Below, in pieces: positions 33,197-42,261 of a stretch of 64,000 nucleotides of DNA; the stretch's first letter is position 1, and the number at the start of each line of letters is the position of its first letter. The notes under the pieces are model-generated. The model did no database searches and was not told where the DNA came from. It saw only the letters and a program-made list of their open reading frames with translations. Source of the DNA: an uncultured Pelagibacteraceae bacterium (GTDB taxonomy: Bacteria; Pseudomonadota; Alphaproteobacteria; Pelagibacterales; Pelagibacteraceae); NCBI GenBank assembly GCA_902594235.1, contig CACJLJ010000001.1, positions 372,001 to 436,000 of the forward strand, read 5' to 3'. The translations under genes were made by a program, and so were the position numbers.

Positions 33197-33265
33197 ATCT
33201 TTATATTAACACATAAGTACAAATTGACCCATTGTTAAAACTTATTTAAATATTATTTTTTTAAC

Positions 33266-33769
33266 ATGAAAATAATTATAATTATATCCACACTTCTATT
33301 TTTTAATTCACTAGCTTTTGCAGATAAAAATATGAAAATTGGTTCAAAGGGTAATGAAGCTGATGTTACAAGAGTTATAAAAGTTGTTATGTATGATAAT
33401 TATTACGAACCAAGTTCATTTCAGATTAAAGAAGGTGAAACAGTTAAGTTTGAAGTTGAAAATGCGGGCATGCTTGTTCACGAATTTAATATTGCAAATA
33501 AAATGATGCATATGAAACACCAGCCAGAGATGATAAAAATGGCTGAGAATGGAATTCTTCTTGCCTTTTCTATTGATAAAGAAAAAATGAAGAAGATGGC
33601 AAAAATGGATAAGTCAATGGGTCATTCACACAGTAATAGTGTTTTGTTAGAGCCAAAGCAAAAAGGAAATATCATTTGGAAATTTGATGATGCTGTTAAC
33701 ATTGAAGTAGCTTGCAATGTTCCTGGTCATTATCAAGCTGGAATGATTGCTGAAGTTAATATAAAATAA
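33266..33769 (+). CDS. Secreted cupredoxin (plastocyanin/azurin-like)
   Basis: This 167-residue precursor has a Sec signal peptide ending near AFADK. The mature domain carries type 1 copper ligands: His in LVHEFNI, and Cys, His and Met in ACNVPGHYQAGM. Between them is a Met- and His-rich insertion (MMHMKH, KMKKMAKMDKSMGHSHS) that could bind additional copper. The YEPSSFQIKEGETVKFEVEN strand is typical of the family. It lies 4 bases before a DUF4396 membrane protein, often found with copper genes. Likely role: periplasmic copper binding or electron transfer. Confidence 0.85.
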   Translation: MKIIIIISTLLFFNSLAFADKNMKIGSKGNEADVTRVIKVVMYDNYYEPSSFQIKEGETVKFEVENAGMLVHEFNIANKMMHMKHQPEMIKMAENGILLAFSIDKEKMKKMAKMDKSMGHSHSNSVLLEPKQKGNIIWKFDDAVNIEVACNVPGHYQAGMIAEVNIK

Positions 33770-33773
33770 TCTG

Positions 33774-34220
33774 ATGGACAATACCGCTGCAGCCAATTTT
33801 AATTGGTCATGTAAACATACTTGGAAAAGAAGTGCTAAAAATACTGGGTGGTGTTTATTTGGATGTGGTATTGGTGATTTTGGTACAATTTTATTTTTTC
33901 AATTAACCCAAATCCCATTTCCAGTTTTAGCAATTATGACTTTAGCAATTATTAATGGCTTAATCACAAGTATCATTTTGGAAACAATAGTTTTAATGAA
34001 ACAAAATTTAGATTTTTCAAAAGCTTTCAAAACAGCAATGGGAATGAGCTTTATATCAATGATAAGCATGGAAGTTGCCATGAACTTGACTGATTACTTT
34101 TTGACTGGTGGAGCTATTTTAACATGGTGGGTAATTCCCATAATGCTGTTAGTCGGGTTTTTAACACCCTGGCCTTATAATTATTGGAGACTCAAAAAAT
34201 TTGGTATTGCGTGTCATTAA
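33774..34220 (+). CDS. DUF4396 membrane protein
   Basis: This 148-residue protein has about four hydrophobic helices. FGCGIGDFGTILFFQL and the C-terminal FLTPWPYNYWRLKKFGIACH are the conserved DUF4396 blocks. Several Cys, His and Met residues, including the terminal Cys-His, would suit copper handling. It follows the cupredoxin gene directly, as a likely two-gene copper unit. The methyltransferase gene starts inside its last codons. Confidence 0.8.
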   Translation: MDNTAAANFNWSCKHTWKRSAKNTGWCLFGCGIGDFGTILFFQLTQIPFPVLAIMTLAIINGLITSIILETIVLMKQNLDFSKAFKTAMGMSFISMISMEVAMNLTDYFLTGGAILTWWVIPIMLLVGFLTPWPYNYWRLKKFGIACH

Positions 34221-34918
34221 AGAATTGGGACAATAAAACTTGGCTTTCATCAAAAAATTATATTCAGTCATTTAATATATTTTTACTAAAGCAAATTAAA
34301 CTAAATTCAAATTCTCTTATTTTAGATATCGGTTGTGGAAGAGGTAAAATATTAGGATCTTTGTCTTCAAGATTAAAATTAAAGAATAAACCAATTGGAA
34401 TAGATATAGAAATTCATAGAGACAGAGATAAAAGAATCAATTTTAAAAAAATTGATGCAATTAGATATCTTAAAAATAATAATAGAAAATTTGATTTAAT
34501 TTTAATTAAACAAACTATTCATTTCTTAAATTTTAGGGAAATTAAAAAGCTTATTTCAATATGCAAAACTAAACTTAAAAAAGGGGGAAAAATTTTGATA
34601 TTTACTCTAGAGATTTTAAAAAATGAGATACCAACTTTTTTATTAATGAAAAAAAAACTTAAAATCTCACTAAATCGAGATAGGAAAATAATAACATTTT
34701 TATCGAAACTTTATCCGAGTATTAAAAAAAGGAAATTTTCTTTTAAAGTAAAAATATCTGTCAGGAAATACATAGAAATGATCAATAACAGGTATATTTC
34801 AACATTATTAAATATGAACAGAAATCAAATTTTAAAAGGCATTGATGAAATCAAATATAAATACCAAAAAGTGTTAATTTTTAATGACAAACTAATTTGT
34901 CTAATTTTAGATAAGTGA
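34211..34918 (+). CDS. Class I SAM-dependent methyltransferase
   Basis: The SAM-binding motif I is LILDIGCGRGK, followed by acidic motif FDLILIKQTIHFL and post-motif KKGGKILIFTLE, in the order expected for class I methyltransferases. The C-terminal 90 residues are very Lys- and Ile-rich and match nothing I know. I chose the GTG at 34211, which overlaps the DUF4396 stop by 10 bases; a TTG at 34184 would extend it by nine residues. Substrate unknown. A terminator-like hairpin follows at 34988-35016. Confidence 0.7.
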   Translation: MSLKNWDNKTWLSSKNYIQSFNIFLLKQIKLNSNSLILDIGCGRGKILGSLSSRLKLKNKPIGIDIEIHRDRDKRINFKKIDAIRYLKNNNRKFDLILIKQTIHFLNFREIKKLISICKTKLKKGGKILIFTLEILKNEIPTFLLMKKKLKISLNRDRKIITFLSKLYPSIKKRKFSFKVKISVRKYIEMINNRYISTLLNMNRNQILKGIDEIKYKYQKVLIFNDKLICLILDK

Positions 34919-35266
34919 GCTATTTACTTAAGGGTTCGCTCTTTCGCTCTAAAACCAAAAGAGCTCCCTTAAGTCGCCTTCTTGGCATTTAAGTCCGAAT
35001 GGACTTTAAGTTTTTCGTTTATGTTTTTATGAAATATAAAGCTACCCAGCTAAGTGTCAGGTGGCATTTGATTCATTAAAACTACCTCCTTAATTAAAAC
35101 AATAAATATTGAAAAGGTTGTATTCAACTTATTTATTTTAATTATTTTAAAATATCTTTCTTGAATACAACCTTATTGTTTTATAGTATCCGGACATCAA
35201 AAAAAACTTCCCTTATAAATAGAAATTTTAATTTGCATTAAACAGAATTATAGATAAGGTTTAAAT
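34919..35266. other. Gene-free, hairpin-rich intergenic region
   Basis: These 348 bases hold no ORF longer than a few codons but several inverted repeats. ACTTAAGGG/CCCTTAAGT (34926-34934 with 34966-34974) encloses GCTCTTT/AAAGAGC (34938-34944 with 34958-34964). A terminator-type hairpin lies at 34988-35016. GCTACC/GGTGGC occupies 35041-35065. A perfect 14-pair stem AAGGTTGTATTCAA/TTGAATACAACCTT (35114-35127 with 35161-35174) follows. CTCCTTAATTA at 35086-35096 repeats a word in the loop at 27.8 kb. It is a candidate small RNA locus or a long leader for the small genes at 35267. Confidence 0.5.
34988..35016 (+). terminator. Terminator of the cupredoxin-methyltransferase run
   Basis: TTTAAGTCC pairs with GGACTTTAA around the tetraloop GAAT, followed by G and then five T. 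The shape is a compact intrinsic terminator on the plus strand, 70 bases after the methyltransferase stop. Confidence 0.65.
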
Positions 35267-35446
35267 ATGAAATATATTAGTGGTCTAATTAATCTAATCG
35301 TTAGTTTAGTTGTTTCTACAATTATAATTTATGCAATAAATTTTGTTGCTGGTTTTGCTGGTGCAGATTACTCTTTTACTAATGGTGAAGTATTTGTAAT
35401 TTGGATTTTGATGGCAATCTTGGTAAATAATTGTTTTAATAAATAA
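35267..35446 (+). CDS. Small two-helix membrane protein (59 residues)
   Basis: This 59-residue ORF has hydrophobic helices at about 4-25 and 41-55, joined by a Gly/Ala-rich loop AGFAGADYSFTNGE. It starts with ATG at 35267, with an AAGG element 9 bases upstream, and ends 9 bases before the next small gene. I do not recognise a family. The hairpin-rich gap precedes it and the TPP riboswitch follows its neighbour. Confidence 0.55.
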   Translation: MKYISGLINLIVSLVVSTIIIYAINFVAGFAGADYSFTNGEVFVIWILMAILVNNCFNK

Positions 35447-35455
35447 TTTTCTTTA

Positions 35456-35743
35456 ATGAATAATTCAGTCAAGACTGATGATGTTATATTTAACTTTTTC
35501 AAACAAATTTGTGATGAAAAAGATGATGAAAAATGTGTTGAACTAGGAAATAACTGGATTAATGCTATGGAAGCAAATATTACTAAAATGGAAGCTAATT
35601 TAGAAGAAAAAGATAAGATTAAACATAAGGATGACATTCAAAATAATCGGGATCATCTTAATAGTTTGAAGGGAAAAAATTCCTCTGAATGGAGAGAGTA
35701 CGCAACTAAATGTATGATTGAAATTCTAGACAATAAAGTGTAA
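35456..35743 (+). CDS. Small acidic helical protein, unknown
   Basis: This 95-residue soluble protein is rich in Lys, Glu, Asp and Asn, with a strongly helical heptad-like middle (ITKMEANLEEKDKIKHKDD) that may form a coiled coil. Three Cys are spread along it (QICDE, EKCVE, TKCMI). No domain is recognised. It ends 9 bases before the TPP aptamer, so thiV transcripts may read through from here unless a promoter lies inside the gene. Confidence 0.55.
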   Translation: MNNSVKTDDVIFNFFKQICDEKDDEKCVELGNNWINAMEANITKMEANLEEKDKIKHKDDIQNNRDHLNSLKGKNSSEWREYATKCMIEILDNKV

Positions 35744-35752
35744 AAAATTTAG

Positions 35753-35815
35753 AGGGGTGTCTTAACAGACTGAGATTAAACCCAAAGAACCTGTCCGGTA
35801 ATTCAGAAAGGGATA
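35753..35815 (+). promoter_or_regulatory. TPP riboswitch (THI element) directly abutting thiV
   Basis: The conserved TPP aptamer elements appear in order. AGGGGTGT forms the 5' side of P1/P2, GTCT...AGAC a short P3, and CTGAGA (35770-35775) is followed by ACCC (35780-35783). GAACCTG (35787-35793), the short CCGG-containing P5 and a closing AAAGGGA complete it. The GGGA of the 3' strand lies 3 bases before the ATG at 35816, so it is also the ribosome binding site. Ligand binding would hide it directly, with no separate expression platform. Confidence 0.92.
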
Positions 35816-37258
35816 ATGGATAAATCATACTTAATAAGTCAATCATCATCACTAACATTATTATTAATTATTAGTTTTATTTTTGTATTTTTAGGCATTA
35901 GTCATTCTAAAAAGCATCAAGGGCTTAATAATTATTTGACTGCCAACAGGAATGTTGGATTATTTTCATTAACAGCAAGTTTGACCGCGTCTGCATTAGG
36001 AGCCTGGATTTTATTTGGACCAGCATCAGCTTCAACATGGGGAGGGGTAGGTGCAATAATTGGTTATTCTTTAGGAACAGCATTTCCAATGTTTTTTTTA
36101 ATTTACTTAGGAAGAAAAATCAGAAAAGAATTTCCAAAAGGATCTTCTTTAATTGAGTTTATGAGAAAGAAATTTGGAAAAAGTTTATTTAAACTTATTT
36201 TATTGATGACTATTTTTTATATGTTTATTTTTTTATGTGCAGAAGTCACTGCTGTAGCAATTTTGATTAATTATATATCAGGCACTGAACTTTGGATAAC
36301 TGCGTTAATAGTATTACTATCTACACTAGCTTATACTTTATATGGGGGTCTCAAAGCATCAATATTTACTGACAATATTCAAATGATTGTCATTAGTATA
36401 TTATTATTAATTTCATTTATATACATTTACTCATTTACAGGATCTCAATTTTCTTTTGATTTTATTAGAGAAAAAAACCCTCATTTATTGAGTAGTTCTT
36501 ACATACCAGGTTACACTGCTGGTATAACCTTTTTTATTGCAGTTGCGGCCACTAATTTATTTCATCAAGGAAATTGGCAACGTGTTTATGCTGCTAAAAA
36601 TTATGAAACGTTAAGAAAAAGTTTAATCATTTCATTTTTTATAATTATTCCAATTGTTTTTTACATGGGTTTTTCTGGTATGGTTGCTTTTTCAATTGAT
36701 TCTAATATCAGACCAGATCTTGGTTTTTTTTCATTATTACTCAAAGAACAAACAACCTTTTTATCTTTATTTATTGTTATTCTTGGTTTGTCTTTAACCA
36801 TCTCAACTGTCGATACATTAATTAATGCTATATCAAGTTTAATTTTAGTAGATGGTAAAGCCACATTCAATTTTAAAAAAAAAATGAATTATCTAAGATT
36901 ATCTAAGATTTTTATCTTATTTTTATCTGTGATTTCTTTCATTATTGCTTCAAGAGGTTTTGATATTTTATATTTATTTTTATTAGCAGATTTGTTTTGT
37001 TGTGCATTCGTATTGACTGTTTTTAATAGTTTTTATAATAAAAATATTTCTGAAAAAACAGCCTACGCCTCAATAGTTATAGGCTTAATAGGTGGTTTTT
37101 TGATTTTTCCTGCTCCAGATTTTTCAAAAAGTTTACTTTTTGGTATAATGATACCCGTAGAGGCTCTACCACCATTTATATCTCAATCGTTATTATTTTT
37201 ATCTTTTATTGTAGCAACTCTTTTACCTTTTTTCTTTATTAAAGCTAAAAAGATATAA
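35816..37258 (+). CDS. thiV: Sodium:solute symporter, ThiV-type thiamin precursor transporter
   Basis: This 480-residue SSS-family symporter has about 13 helices. NRNVGLFSLTASLTASALGAWILFGPAS is the typical first-repeat sodium site region, YGGLKASIFTDNIQMIV the family signature around helix 6, and FHQGNWQRVYAAK is another conserved block. Control by a TPP riboswitch identifies it as thiamin-related. In SAR11 such a symporter has been proposed to import the pyrimidine precursor HMP. Substrate is therefore inferred from regulation and literature on the group, not from the protein sequence itself. Confidence 0.85.
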   Translation: MDKSYLISQSSSLTLLLIISFIFVFLGISHSKKHQGLNNYLTANRNVGLFSLTASLTASALGAWILFGPASASTWGGVGAIIGYSLGTAFPMFFLIYLGRKIRKEFPKGSSLIEFMRKKFGKSLFKLILLMTIFYMFIFLCAEVTAVAILINYISGTELWITALIVLLSTLAYTLYGGLKASIFTDNIQMIVISILLLISFIYIYSFTGSQFSFDFIREKNPHLLSSSYIPGYTAGITFFIAVAATNLFHQGNWQRVYAAKNYETLRKSLIISFFIIIPIVFYMGFSGMVAFSIDSNIRPDLGFFSLLLKEQTTFLSLFIVILGLSLTISTVDTLINAISSLILVDGKATFNFKKKMNYLRLSKIFILFLSVISFIIASRGFDILYLFLLADLFCCAFVLTVFNSFYNKNISEKTAYASIVIGLIGGFLIFPAPDFSKSLLFGIMIPVEALPPFISQSLLFLSFIVATLLPFFFIKAKKI

Positions 37259-37305
37259 TATAAGTCGATTGTATTAACAGAATAAATAACTATATATCTG
37301 TTTCA

Positions 37306-38235
37306 ATGACAAATAATCAAATAACAATAACCAATCTATCAAAAGTTTATGACAATGGTTTTAATGCTTTAAAAAATATAAATTTAAATATTAAAAAAGG
37401 TGAAATTTTTGCAATGCTCGGTCCTAATGGAGCTGGTAAAACAACTTTAATAAGTATTATTTGCGGAATTGTTAACCCGACTTCAGGAAAAGTTAGTGTA
37501 GATGATTATGACATAATTAATGATTATAGAGAAACTAGATCAAAAATTGGTTTAGTCCCACAGGAATTAACACTAGAACAATTTGAAACAGTTTTTAATA
37601 ATGTTTCGTATTCTAGAGGGCTTTATGGAAAAAAACCTGATCCCAACCATATAGAAAAAGTTTTAAAACAATTAAGTTTATGGGACAAAAAAGATCTAAA
37701 ACTTCGTCAATTATCTGGTGGAATGAAACGGAGAGTATTAATTGCTAAAGCCTTATCTCATGAGCCTTCAATTTTATTTTTAGATGAACCTACAGCGGGT
37801 GTAGATGTCGAACTTAGAAAAGAAATGTGGAAAGTTGTAGAGAATTTGAGAAAAACTGGTGTAACAATAATTTTAACTACACACTATATTGAAGAAGCAG
37901 AGGCTATAGCTGATAGAGTAGGAGTAATAAATCAAGGTGAGATTATTGTTGTTGAAGATACAAAAGAATTATTAAAAAAAATGGGATTTAAAAAACTAAC
38001 AGTAGATTTGCAGGAAAAAGTTAATGAAATTCCCTCTTCACTAAAAAAATATGATTTATCAATAGGATCCAATAAGACAAGTTTGAATTACACCTATAAC
38101 GTTCAAGCAAAACAAACTGGAATTACAAATTTATTACAAGATTTGAAGGATGCAGGTTTAAAATTGAAAGATTTAAAAACTGAACAAAGTACTCTAGAAA
38201 AAATTTTTGTTAGTTTAGTAAGAGAAAAAAAATGA
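37306..38235 (+). CDS. ABC-2 type transporter ATP-binding protein
   Basis: This 309-residue ATPase has Walker [10 protein letters not shown] at 39-47, Q-loop GLVPQEL, signature LSGGMKRR, Walker [13 protein letters not shown] and switch His in TTHYIEEAE. The roughly 80-residue C-terminal tail after VVEDTKELL is typical of YadG/drug-exporter ATPases. It overlaps the permease gene by 4 bases (ATGA), making a two-gene exporter. The substrate is unknown; relatives export lipids, polysaccharides or drugs. Confidence 0.88.
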   Translation: MTNNQITITNLSKVYDNGFNALKNINLNIKKGEIFAMLGPNGAGKTTLISIICGIVNPTSGKVSVDDYDIINDYRETRSKIGLVPQELTLEQFETVFNNVSYSRGLYGKKPDPNHIEKVLKQLSLWDKKDLKLRQLSGGMKRRVLIAKALSHEPSILFLDEPTAGVDVELRKEMWKVVENLRKTGVTIILTTHYIEEAEAIADRVGVINQGEIIVVEDTKELLKKMGFKKLTVDLQEKVNEIPSSLKKYDLSIGSNKTSLNYTYNVQAKQTGITNLLQDLKDAGLKLKDLKTEQSTLEKIFVSLVREKK

Positions 38236-38999
38236 AGATTAATTTTCAAGCATTAAAATCAATTTATTTTCATGAGATGGATCGTTTTCGAAGAACCTTA
38301 ACTCAATCTTTACTGTCCCCAGTTTTAACAACTTCTTTATATTTTATAGTTTTTGGATCAGTGATAGGTGGCTATGTAGAAAAAATAGATGGAATAAGTT
38401 ATGGATCATACATCGTACCAGGATTGTTGATGTTAACTTTATTAACTCAATCAATAAGTAATACCTCTTTTGGAATTTTTTTTCCTAAATTTAATGGTAC
38501 AATTTATGAGATATTAGCTGCTCCAATCTCAACGTTTGAGGTAGTTCTTGCCTTTGTTGGAGCGGGTGCAACAAAAACATTAATTGTAAGCATAGTTATA
38601 TTTATTACCTCATTATTTTTTGTAGATGTACAAGTTAAGTATCCATTATTGATGATTTTTCTACTTATCTTGGTCGCATTTACCTTTGCATTGTTTGGAT
38701 TTTTAATTGGACTAATGAGCTCTGATTTTGAGCAGATGTCAATAATTCCAACACTATTTATTACTCCAATGGTATTTCTAGGTGGGAGTTTATACTCCTT
38801 AGATATGTTGCCACCATTTTGGCAAACAATTACTTATTTCAATCCAGTAGTTTATCTAATTAATGGTTTAAGATTTTCTTTTTATGGAGTTTCAGATTTT
38901 AATATATGGATTAGTATTGGTACGATGTTCTCTTTTTTAATAATATGTGTAACTATAGTTATAATGCTTCTTAAAAAAGGTTATAACATCAAATCTTAA
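38232..38999 (+). CDS. ABC-2 type transporter permease
   Basis: This 255-residue membrane protein has six helices. The YadH-type blocks are [30 protein letters not shown], the central [11 protein letters not shown], and [23 protein letters not shown], followed by [11 protein letters not shown]. It is coupled to the upstream ATPase by a 4-base overlap. An imperfect inverted repeat with a TTTC loop (38997-39022) covers the stop codon but lacks a T tract. The convergent isocitrate lyase gene ends 53 bases later. Confidence 0.88.
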   Translation: MKINFQALKSIYFHEMDRFRRTLTQSLLSPVLTTSLYFIVFGSVIGGYVEKIDGISYGSYIVPGLLMLTLLTQSISNTSFGIFFPKFNGTIYEILAAPISTFEVVLAFVGAGATKTLIVSIVIFITSLFFVDVQVKYPLLMIFLLILVAFTFALFGFLIGLMSSDFEQMSIIPTLFITPMVFLGGSLYSLDMLPPFWQTITYFNPVVYLINGLRFSFYGVSDFNIWISIGTMFSFLIICVTIVIMLLKKGYNIKS

Positions 39000-39052
39000 C
39001 CGACCCATTTCTGGGCCAGTTAAGCACTAATATACAAGAGGAATTGTTTTTA

Positions 39053-40327
39053 TTAGAATTGTTCGGATTCTGTTGAGCCATCCATTGCTGTCGTTGAGCT
39101 TTTTCCACTACTTATCGTATTAGAAACAGCATCAAAATAAGAAGTACCAACTTCTCTTTGATGTTTTACACTTGTGTATCCATCTTTTTCACGAGCAAAT
39201 TCTTGTTGTTGAATTTTTGAGTAAGCTGTCATGCCTTCTTTTTTATATTTTTCAGCTAATTCAAAAATTGCGATATTTTGAGTATGAAATCCTGCTAGAG
39301 TTATAAATTGAAACTTATAACCCATTTTACTTATTTCTTTTTGAAAAGAAGCAATTTCATCATCTGACAAATGTTTTTTCCAATTAAATGATGGTGAACA
39401 ATTATATGCTAAAAGTTTTCCTGGAAATTTTTTGTGTATTGCATCAGCAAATTTTTTGGCTTCTTCAAGGTTAGGTGTTGCAGTTTCACACCAAATTAAA
39501 TCTGAATATGGTGCATAAGCTAGACCTCTAGATATTGCTTGATCAATACCTGCTTTAACGTAATAAAATCCCTCTGGAGATCTTTCACCAGTTAAAAATT
39601 GTTTATCATTTTCATCATGGTCATTAGTAATTAGTTTAGCAGCATTAGCATCAGTTCTTGCTAATATGATTAATGGAACATCAGCTATGTCAGCAGCTAA
39701 TCTTGCAGCTTTTAAATTTTTTATCATAGTTCCTGTTGGAACAAGAACTTTACCACCCATATGACCACATTTTTTTTCACTAGCTAACTGATCTTCAAAG
39801 TGAACTCCTGCCGCGCCAGCTTTAATAAATTTTTTTGCAAGTTCAAATACATTTAAGGGTCCTCCAAAACCAGCTTCACCATCAGCTATTATAGGCAACA
39901 TGTAATCTACTTTTTTTTCTTCTTTCATATCACCATCTTTAATTTCCATATGTTGAATTTGATCAGCTCTAATTAGGGCATTATTCATTGATTCAACTAA
40001 TTTAGGAGCACTATCATAAGGATATAAAGATTGATCCGGATACATTTCTCCAGCACTGTTTGCGTCAGCAGCTACTTGCCACCCACTTAAGTAAATTGCT
40101 TTTAAACCAGCTTTTGCATGTTGCACTGCATGATTTCCTGATAATGAACCTAGTGTATTTACATAAGGTTCTTTGTTTAATAAATTCCATAATTTCTGTG
40201 ATTGAAGTTTGCATAAAGAATATTCAATCTTTATTGAACCTCTTAATCTCTCAACATCTTCAGGAGTATAATCTCTTTTTATTCCAGCAAATCTTTTTAA
40301 GTCGTATGAGATATTTTCTGCACTCAT
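39053..40327 (-). CDS. aceA: Isocitrate lyase
   Basis: This 424-residue enzyme cleaves isocitrate to glyoxylate and succinate in the glyoxylate shunt. The catalytic Cys lies in [17 protein letters not shown]. Metal and substrate blocks [26 protein letters not shown] and [11 protein letters not shown] are present. Length is that of the compact bacterial AceA. A small gene and then a divergent RamB-type regulator lie upstream; RamB proteins control aceA in other bacteria. The C-terminus ends [13 protein letters not shown] with normal spacing. Confidence 0.95.
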   Translation of the reverse strand: MSAENISYDLKRFAGIKRDYTPEDVERLRGSIKIEYSLCKLQSQKLWNLLNKEPYVNTLGSLSGNHAVQHAKAGLKAIYLSGWQVAADANSAGEMYPDQSLYPYDSAPKLVESMNNALIRADQIQHMEIKDGDMKEEKKVDYMLPIIADGEAGFGGPLNVFELAKKFIKAGAAGVHFEDQLASEKKCGHMGGKVLVPTGTMIKNLKAARLAADIADVPLIILARTDANAAKLITNDHDENDKQFLTGERSPEGFYYVKAGIDQAISRGLAYAPYSDLIWCETATPNLEEAKKFADAIHKKFPGKLLAYNCSPSFNWKKHLSDDEIASFQKEISKMGYKFQFITLAGFHTQNIAIFELAEKYKKEGMTAYSKIQQQEFAREKDGYTSVKHQREVGTSYFDAVSNTISSGKSSTTAMDGSTESEQF

Positions 40328-40377
40328 TTAAAGCCTTTTTAATAATTATATTTATGAAAATGAATCGAGAGGAAAAA

Positions 40378-40539
40378 CTAGTTTGAGTCGTTTAGGGTCT
40401 CAACTAGATCTTTCATTCCACTTGAACCCCAATCACAATGGTCATCTCTCATGTAGATCCCTCTGCTATTATGCTTTGCAAGATCTTCATGGTTTATGAT
40501 TTGAGCCTCATTTTCATTGTTTTTTAATCTTTCGTCCAT
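40378..40539 (-). CDS. Small acidic protein upstream of aceA (53 residues)
   Basis: The 53-residue ORF starts with ATG at 40539 and ends 50 bases before the aceA start, on the same strand. The sequence is acidic and Asn-rich. It has a possible folded core, IYMRDDHCDWGSSGMKDL, followed by a short tail. Nothing recognisable is found. It would be the first gene transcribed from the operator-like repeat region towards aceA, so it may be a small partner or just part of the leader. Coding status rests on ORF position and composition. Confidence 0.5.
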   Translation of the reverse strand: MDERLKNNENEAQIINHEDLAKHNSRGIYMRDDHCDWGSSGMKDLVETLNDSN

Positions 40540-40550
40540 GTAAATTTTAT

Positions 40551-40642
40551 AATTTACAAAATTTACAAAATCTATAAAAAAGCATAATAAGCTTGTAAAT
40601 TAAGGAAAAAATCTGTAAAAATAAATTTACAAAATTTACAAA
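40551..40642. promoter_or_regulatory. Two perfect 19-base repeats, candidate RamB operators
   Basis: AATTTACAAAATTTACAAA occurs exactly at 40551-40569 and again at 40624-40642, and each copy is itself a tandem of AATTTACAAA. A reverse half-site, GTAAAT, lies between them at 40595-40600. The pair occupies the promoter region between aceA with its small upstream gene and the RamB-type regulator gene. The copies begin 73 bases apart, about seven helical turns. RamB-type regulators bind A/T-rich sites containing a TTTGCAAA-like core, which this resembles. Confidence 0.65.
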
Positions 40643-40650
40643 TAGAAAAT

Positions 40651-42090
40651 ATGAGTCAATTAGATTTAAAAATTGGTCCAAAAATAAAGGCTTTTCGAAG
40701 ACAACTTGGTCTTCAAGCAAATAAACTAGCAGAGGATTTAAATATTTCCCCTAGTTATTTAAACTTAATTGAGGGCGGTAAAAGGAAGATAGACGGAGAT
40801 TTATTACTTAAAATATGTGAAAAATTAAACATTGAGCTTTCACAATTATCATCGAAAACTGATGTAAATTTAGAAAACACTTTATCCGAAATCTTAGATG
40901 ATAAATTGTTTGAAGATTTAGATATTTTAAGTCCGGAAGTAAAAGATTTGGTAAGTACAAATCCAAAAATAGGAAAAGCAATTGTAAGATTGGGAGATAT
41001 CTTAAAAAAGAAAGATCATGAGCTTGTAAATAAAATAGAAAAAATTTCTGGTAAAATCGTAGATAATAGAAAAAATTCATTTCCTGGTGAAGTTATTTCA
41101 GATTTTTTACAAGAGAATAAAAATTATTTTTCAAAATTAGAGGATTTTGCAAATAAAGTTTTTGAAAAAGTTCAAAAAAATAATCGTACAAGATATATTG
41201 CATTATGTGATTACTTAAAATCCGAATATGAAATAACAGTGAAAGATGTCATTCCGGAGGAAGATAAACCTTTTTCAAAAGTTTATTTTAAGAATAAAAA
41301 AGAACTTTTATTAAGTGACTATAGTTCGCTAGAGACAAAAAAACTACACGCAGCTGCTCAGATAGCTCAAGAGGGAGCAAATAATGAAATTGAAAATTAT
41401 TTATCTAAATTTACTTTTCCTTCAGAGGAGTCAAAAAAGTTAACTAAAATTGCTTTATTAAATTATTGTGGAGCTGCTATATTGATGCCATATAAGCTTT
41501 TTCATTCAGAGTGTAAGAAACTTAAATATGATCTTGAATTATTACAGAATACATTTGCAACATCTTTTGAACAAGTAGCCCATAGAGTAACGTGTTTACA
41601 AGATCCTAAATTACCTGGAATTCCATTTCATTTTTTAAGAGTAGATATGGCTGGTAATATTTCAAAAAGATTTTCTTTATCTGGAATAGAAATCCCAAGA
41701 TATGGAGGAGCATGCCCAAGATGGAATGTTTATTCTGCATTCACAAGACCAGGAGTAATCCAAAGTGCAGTAAGTAAAATGACTAATGGAGAGAAATATG
41801 TTTGTATTGCAAGAACAGTAGAAAAAGGAATTGGAAGATTTGGAAGAACTAAAAGTATATTGTCTATTGGCCTTGGTTGTGAAGCAAAATATGCAAAAGA
41901 TTTTGTTTATACTGAAAATATAAATTTAAGTGATAAATCTACTGAAATACCAATAGGTGTGTCATGTAGAACCTGTGATAGATTAGACTGTTCTCAAAGA
42001 GCTTTCCCTCCATTACATAAAAAATTTGATGTCGACATTAATACAAGAGGTGTCTCAGTTTATGTCGGAGATGAAAAAAATTATAAATAA
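40651..42090 (+). CDS. ramB: RamB-type XRE-family short-chain fatty acyl regulator
   Basis: This 479-residue protein has an N-terminal XRE helix-turn-helix (about 12-66: FRRQLGLQANKLAEDLNISPSYLNLIEGGKRKI). A central ImmA/IrrE-like (M78) region and a C-terminal DUF2083-type domain follow, closing with GVSCRTCDRLDCSQRAFPP. This is the RamB/PrpC-regulator (ScfR) architecture. In other bacteria these proteins sense acyl-CoA state and regulate isocitrate lyase or propionate genes. The divergent aceA and the repeats just upstream support control of the glyoxylate shunt here, plus autoregulation. Confidence 0.85.
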   Translation: MSQLDLKIGPKIKAFRRQLGLQANKLAEDLNISPSYLNLIEGGKRKIDGDLLLKICEKLNIELSQLSSKTDVNLENTLSEILDDKLFEDLDILSPEVKDLVSTNPKIGKAIVRLGDILKKKDHELVNKIEKISGKIVDNRKNSFPGEVISDFLQENKNYFSKLEDFANKVFEKVQKNNRTRYIALCDYLKSEYEITVKDVIPEEDKPFSKVYFKNKKELLLSDYSSLETKKLHAAAQIAQEGANNEIENYLSKFTFPSEESKKLTKIALLNYCGAAILMPYKLFHSECKKLKYDLELLQNTFATSFEQVAHRVTCLQDPKLPGIPFHFLRVDMAGNISKRFSLSGIEIPRYGGACPRWNVYSAFTRPGVIQSAVSKMTNGEKYVCIARTVEKGIGRFGRTKSILSIGLGCEAKYAKDFVYTENINLSDKSTEIPIGVSCRTCDRLDCSQRAFPPLHKKFDVDINTRGVSVYVGDEKNYK

Positions 42091-42092
42091 GT

Positions 42093-42257
42093 ATGATAAA
42101 GTTTATTATTCCAGCAGTGATTGTTTTTTTAATTGTTTTGTTTTGGGAAAAAATTAATGAAACAATTTATAAAAAATTTAAAGTTAAAATAAATTATATT
42201 ATAGCAATAATGTTAATAGCAATTTTGCTAATTATTAGCTCACTTTTATACTATTAA
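42093..42257 (+). CDS. Small two-helix membrane protein (54 residues)
   Basis: The ORF starts with ATG at 42093, 2 bases after the ramB stop, and ends 4 bases before the GNAT gene. Two hydrophobic helices (about 3-18 and 34-53) flank a basic segment INETIYKKFKVK. No family is recognised. The tight fit between two clear genes on the same strand argues that it is translated. Confidence 0.5.
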   Translation: MIKFIIPAVIVFLIVLFWEKINETIYKKFKVKINYIIAIMLIAILLIISSLLYY

Positions 42258-42261
42258 CTCT

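Noticed and set aside
35050..35076. Eight-codon ORF with AAGGAGG upstream on the minus strand
   Set aside because: Too short to support as a gene; mentioned in the hairpin-region finding as a possible leader peptide.
34919..35266. tRNA, 6S RNA, SRP RNA, tmRNA or RNase P RNA
   Set aside because: No T-loop GGTTCRA with matching arms, no SRP GGTCAGG..GGAAG core, and no RNase P GAGGAAAGTC; hairpins do not match known shapes.
38997..39022. Intrinsic terminator after the ABC-2 permease
   Set aside because: The inverted repeat has two mismatches and no T tract, so it is only mentioned with the gene.
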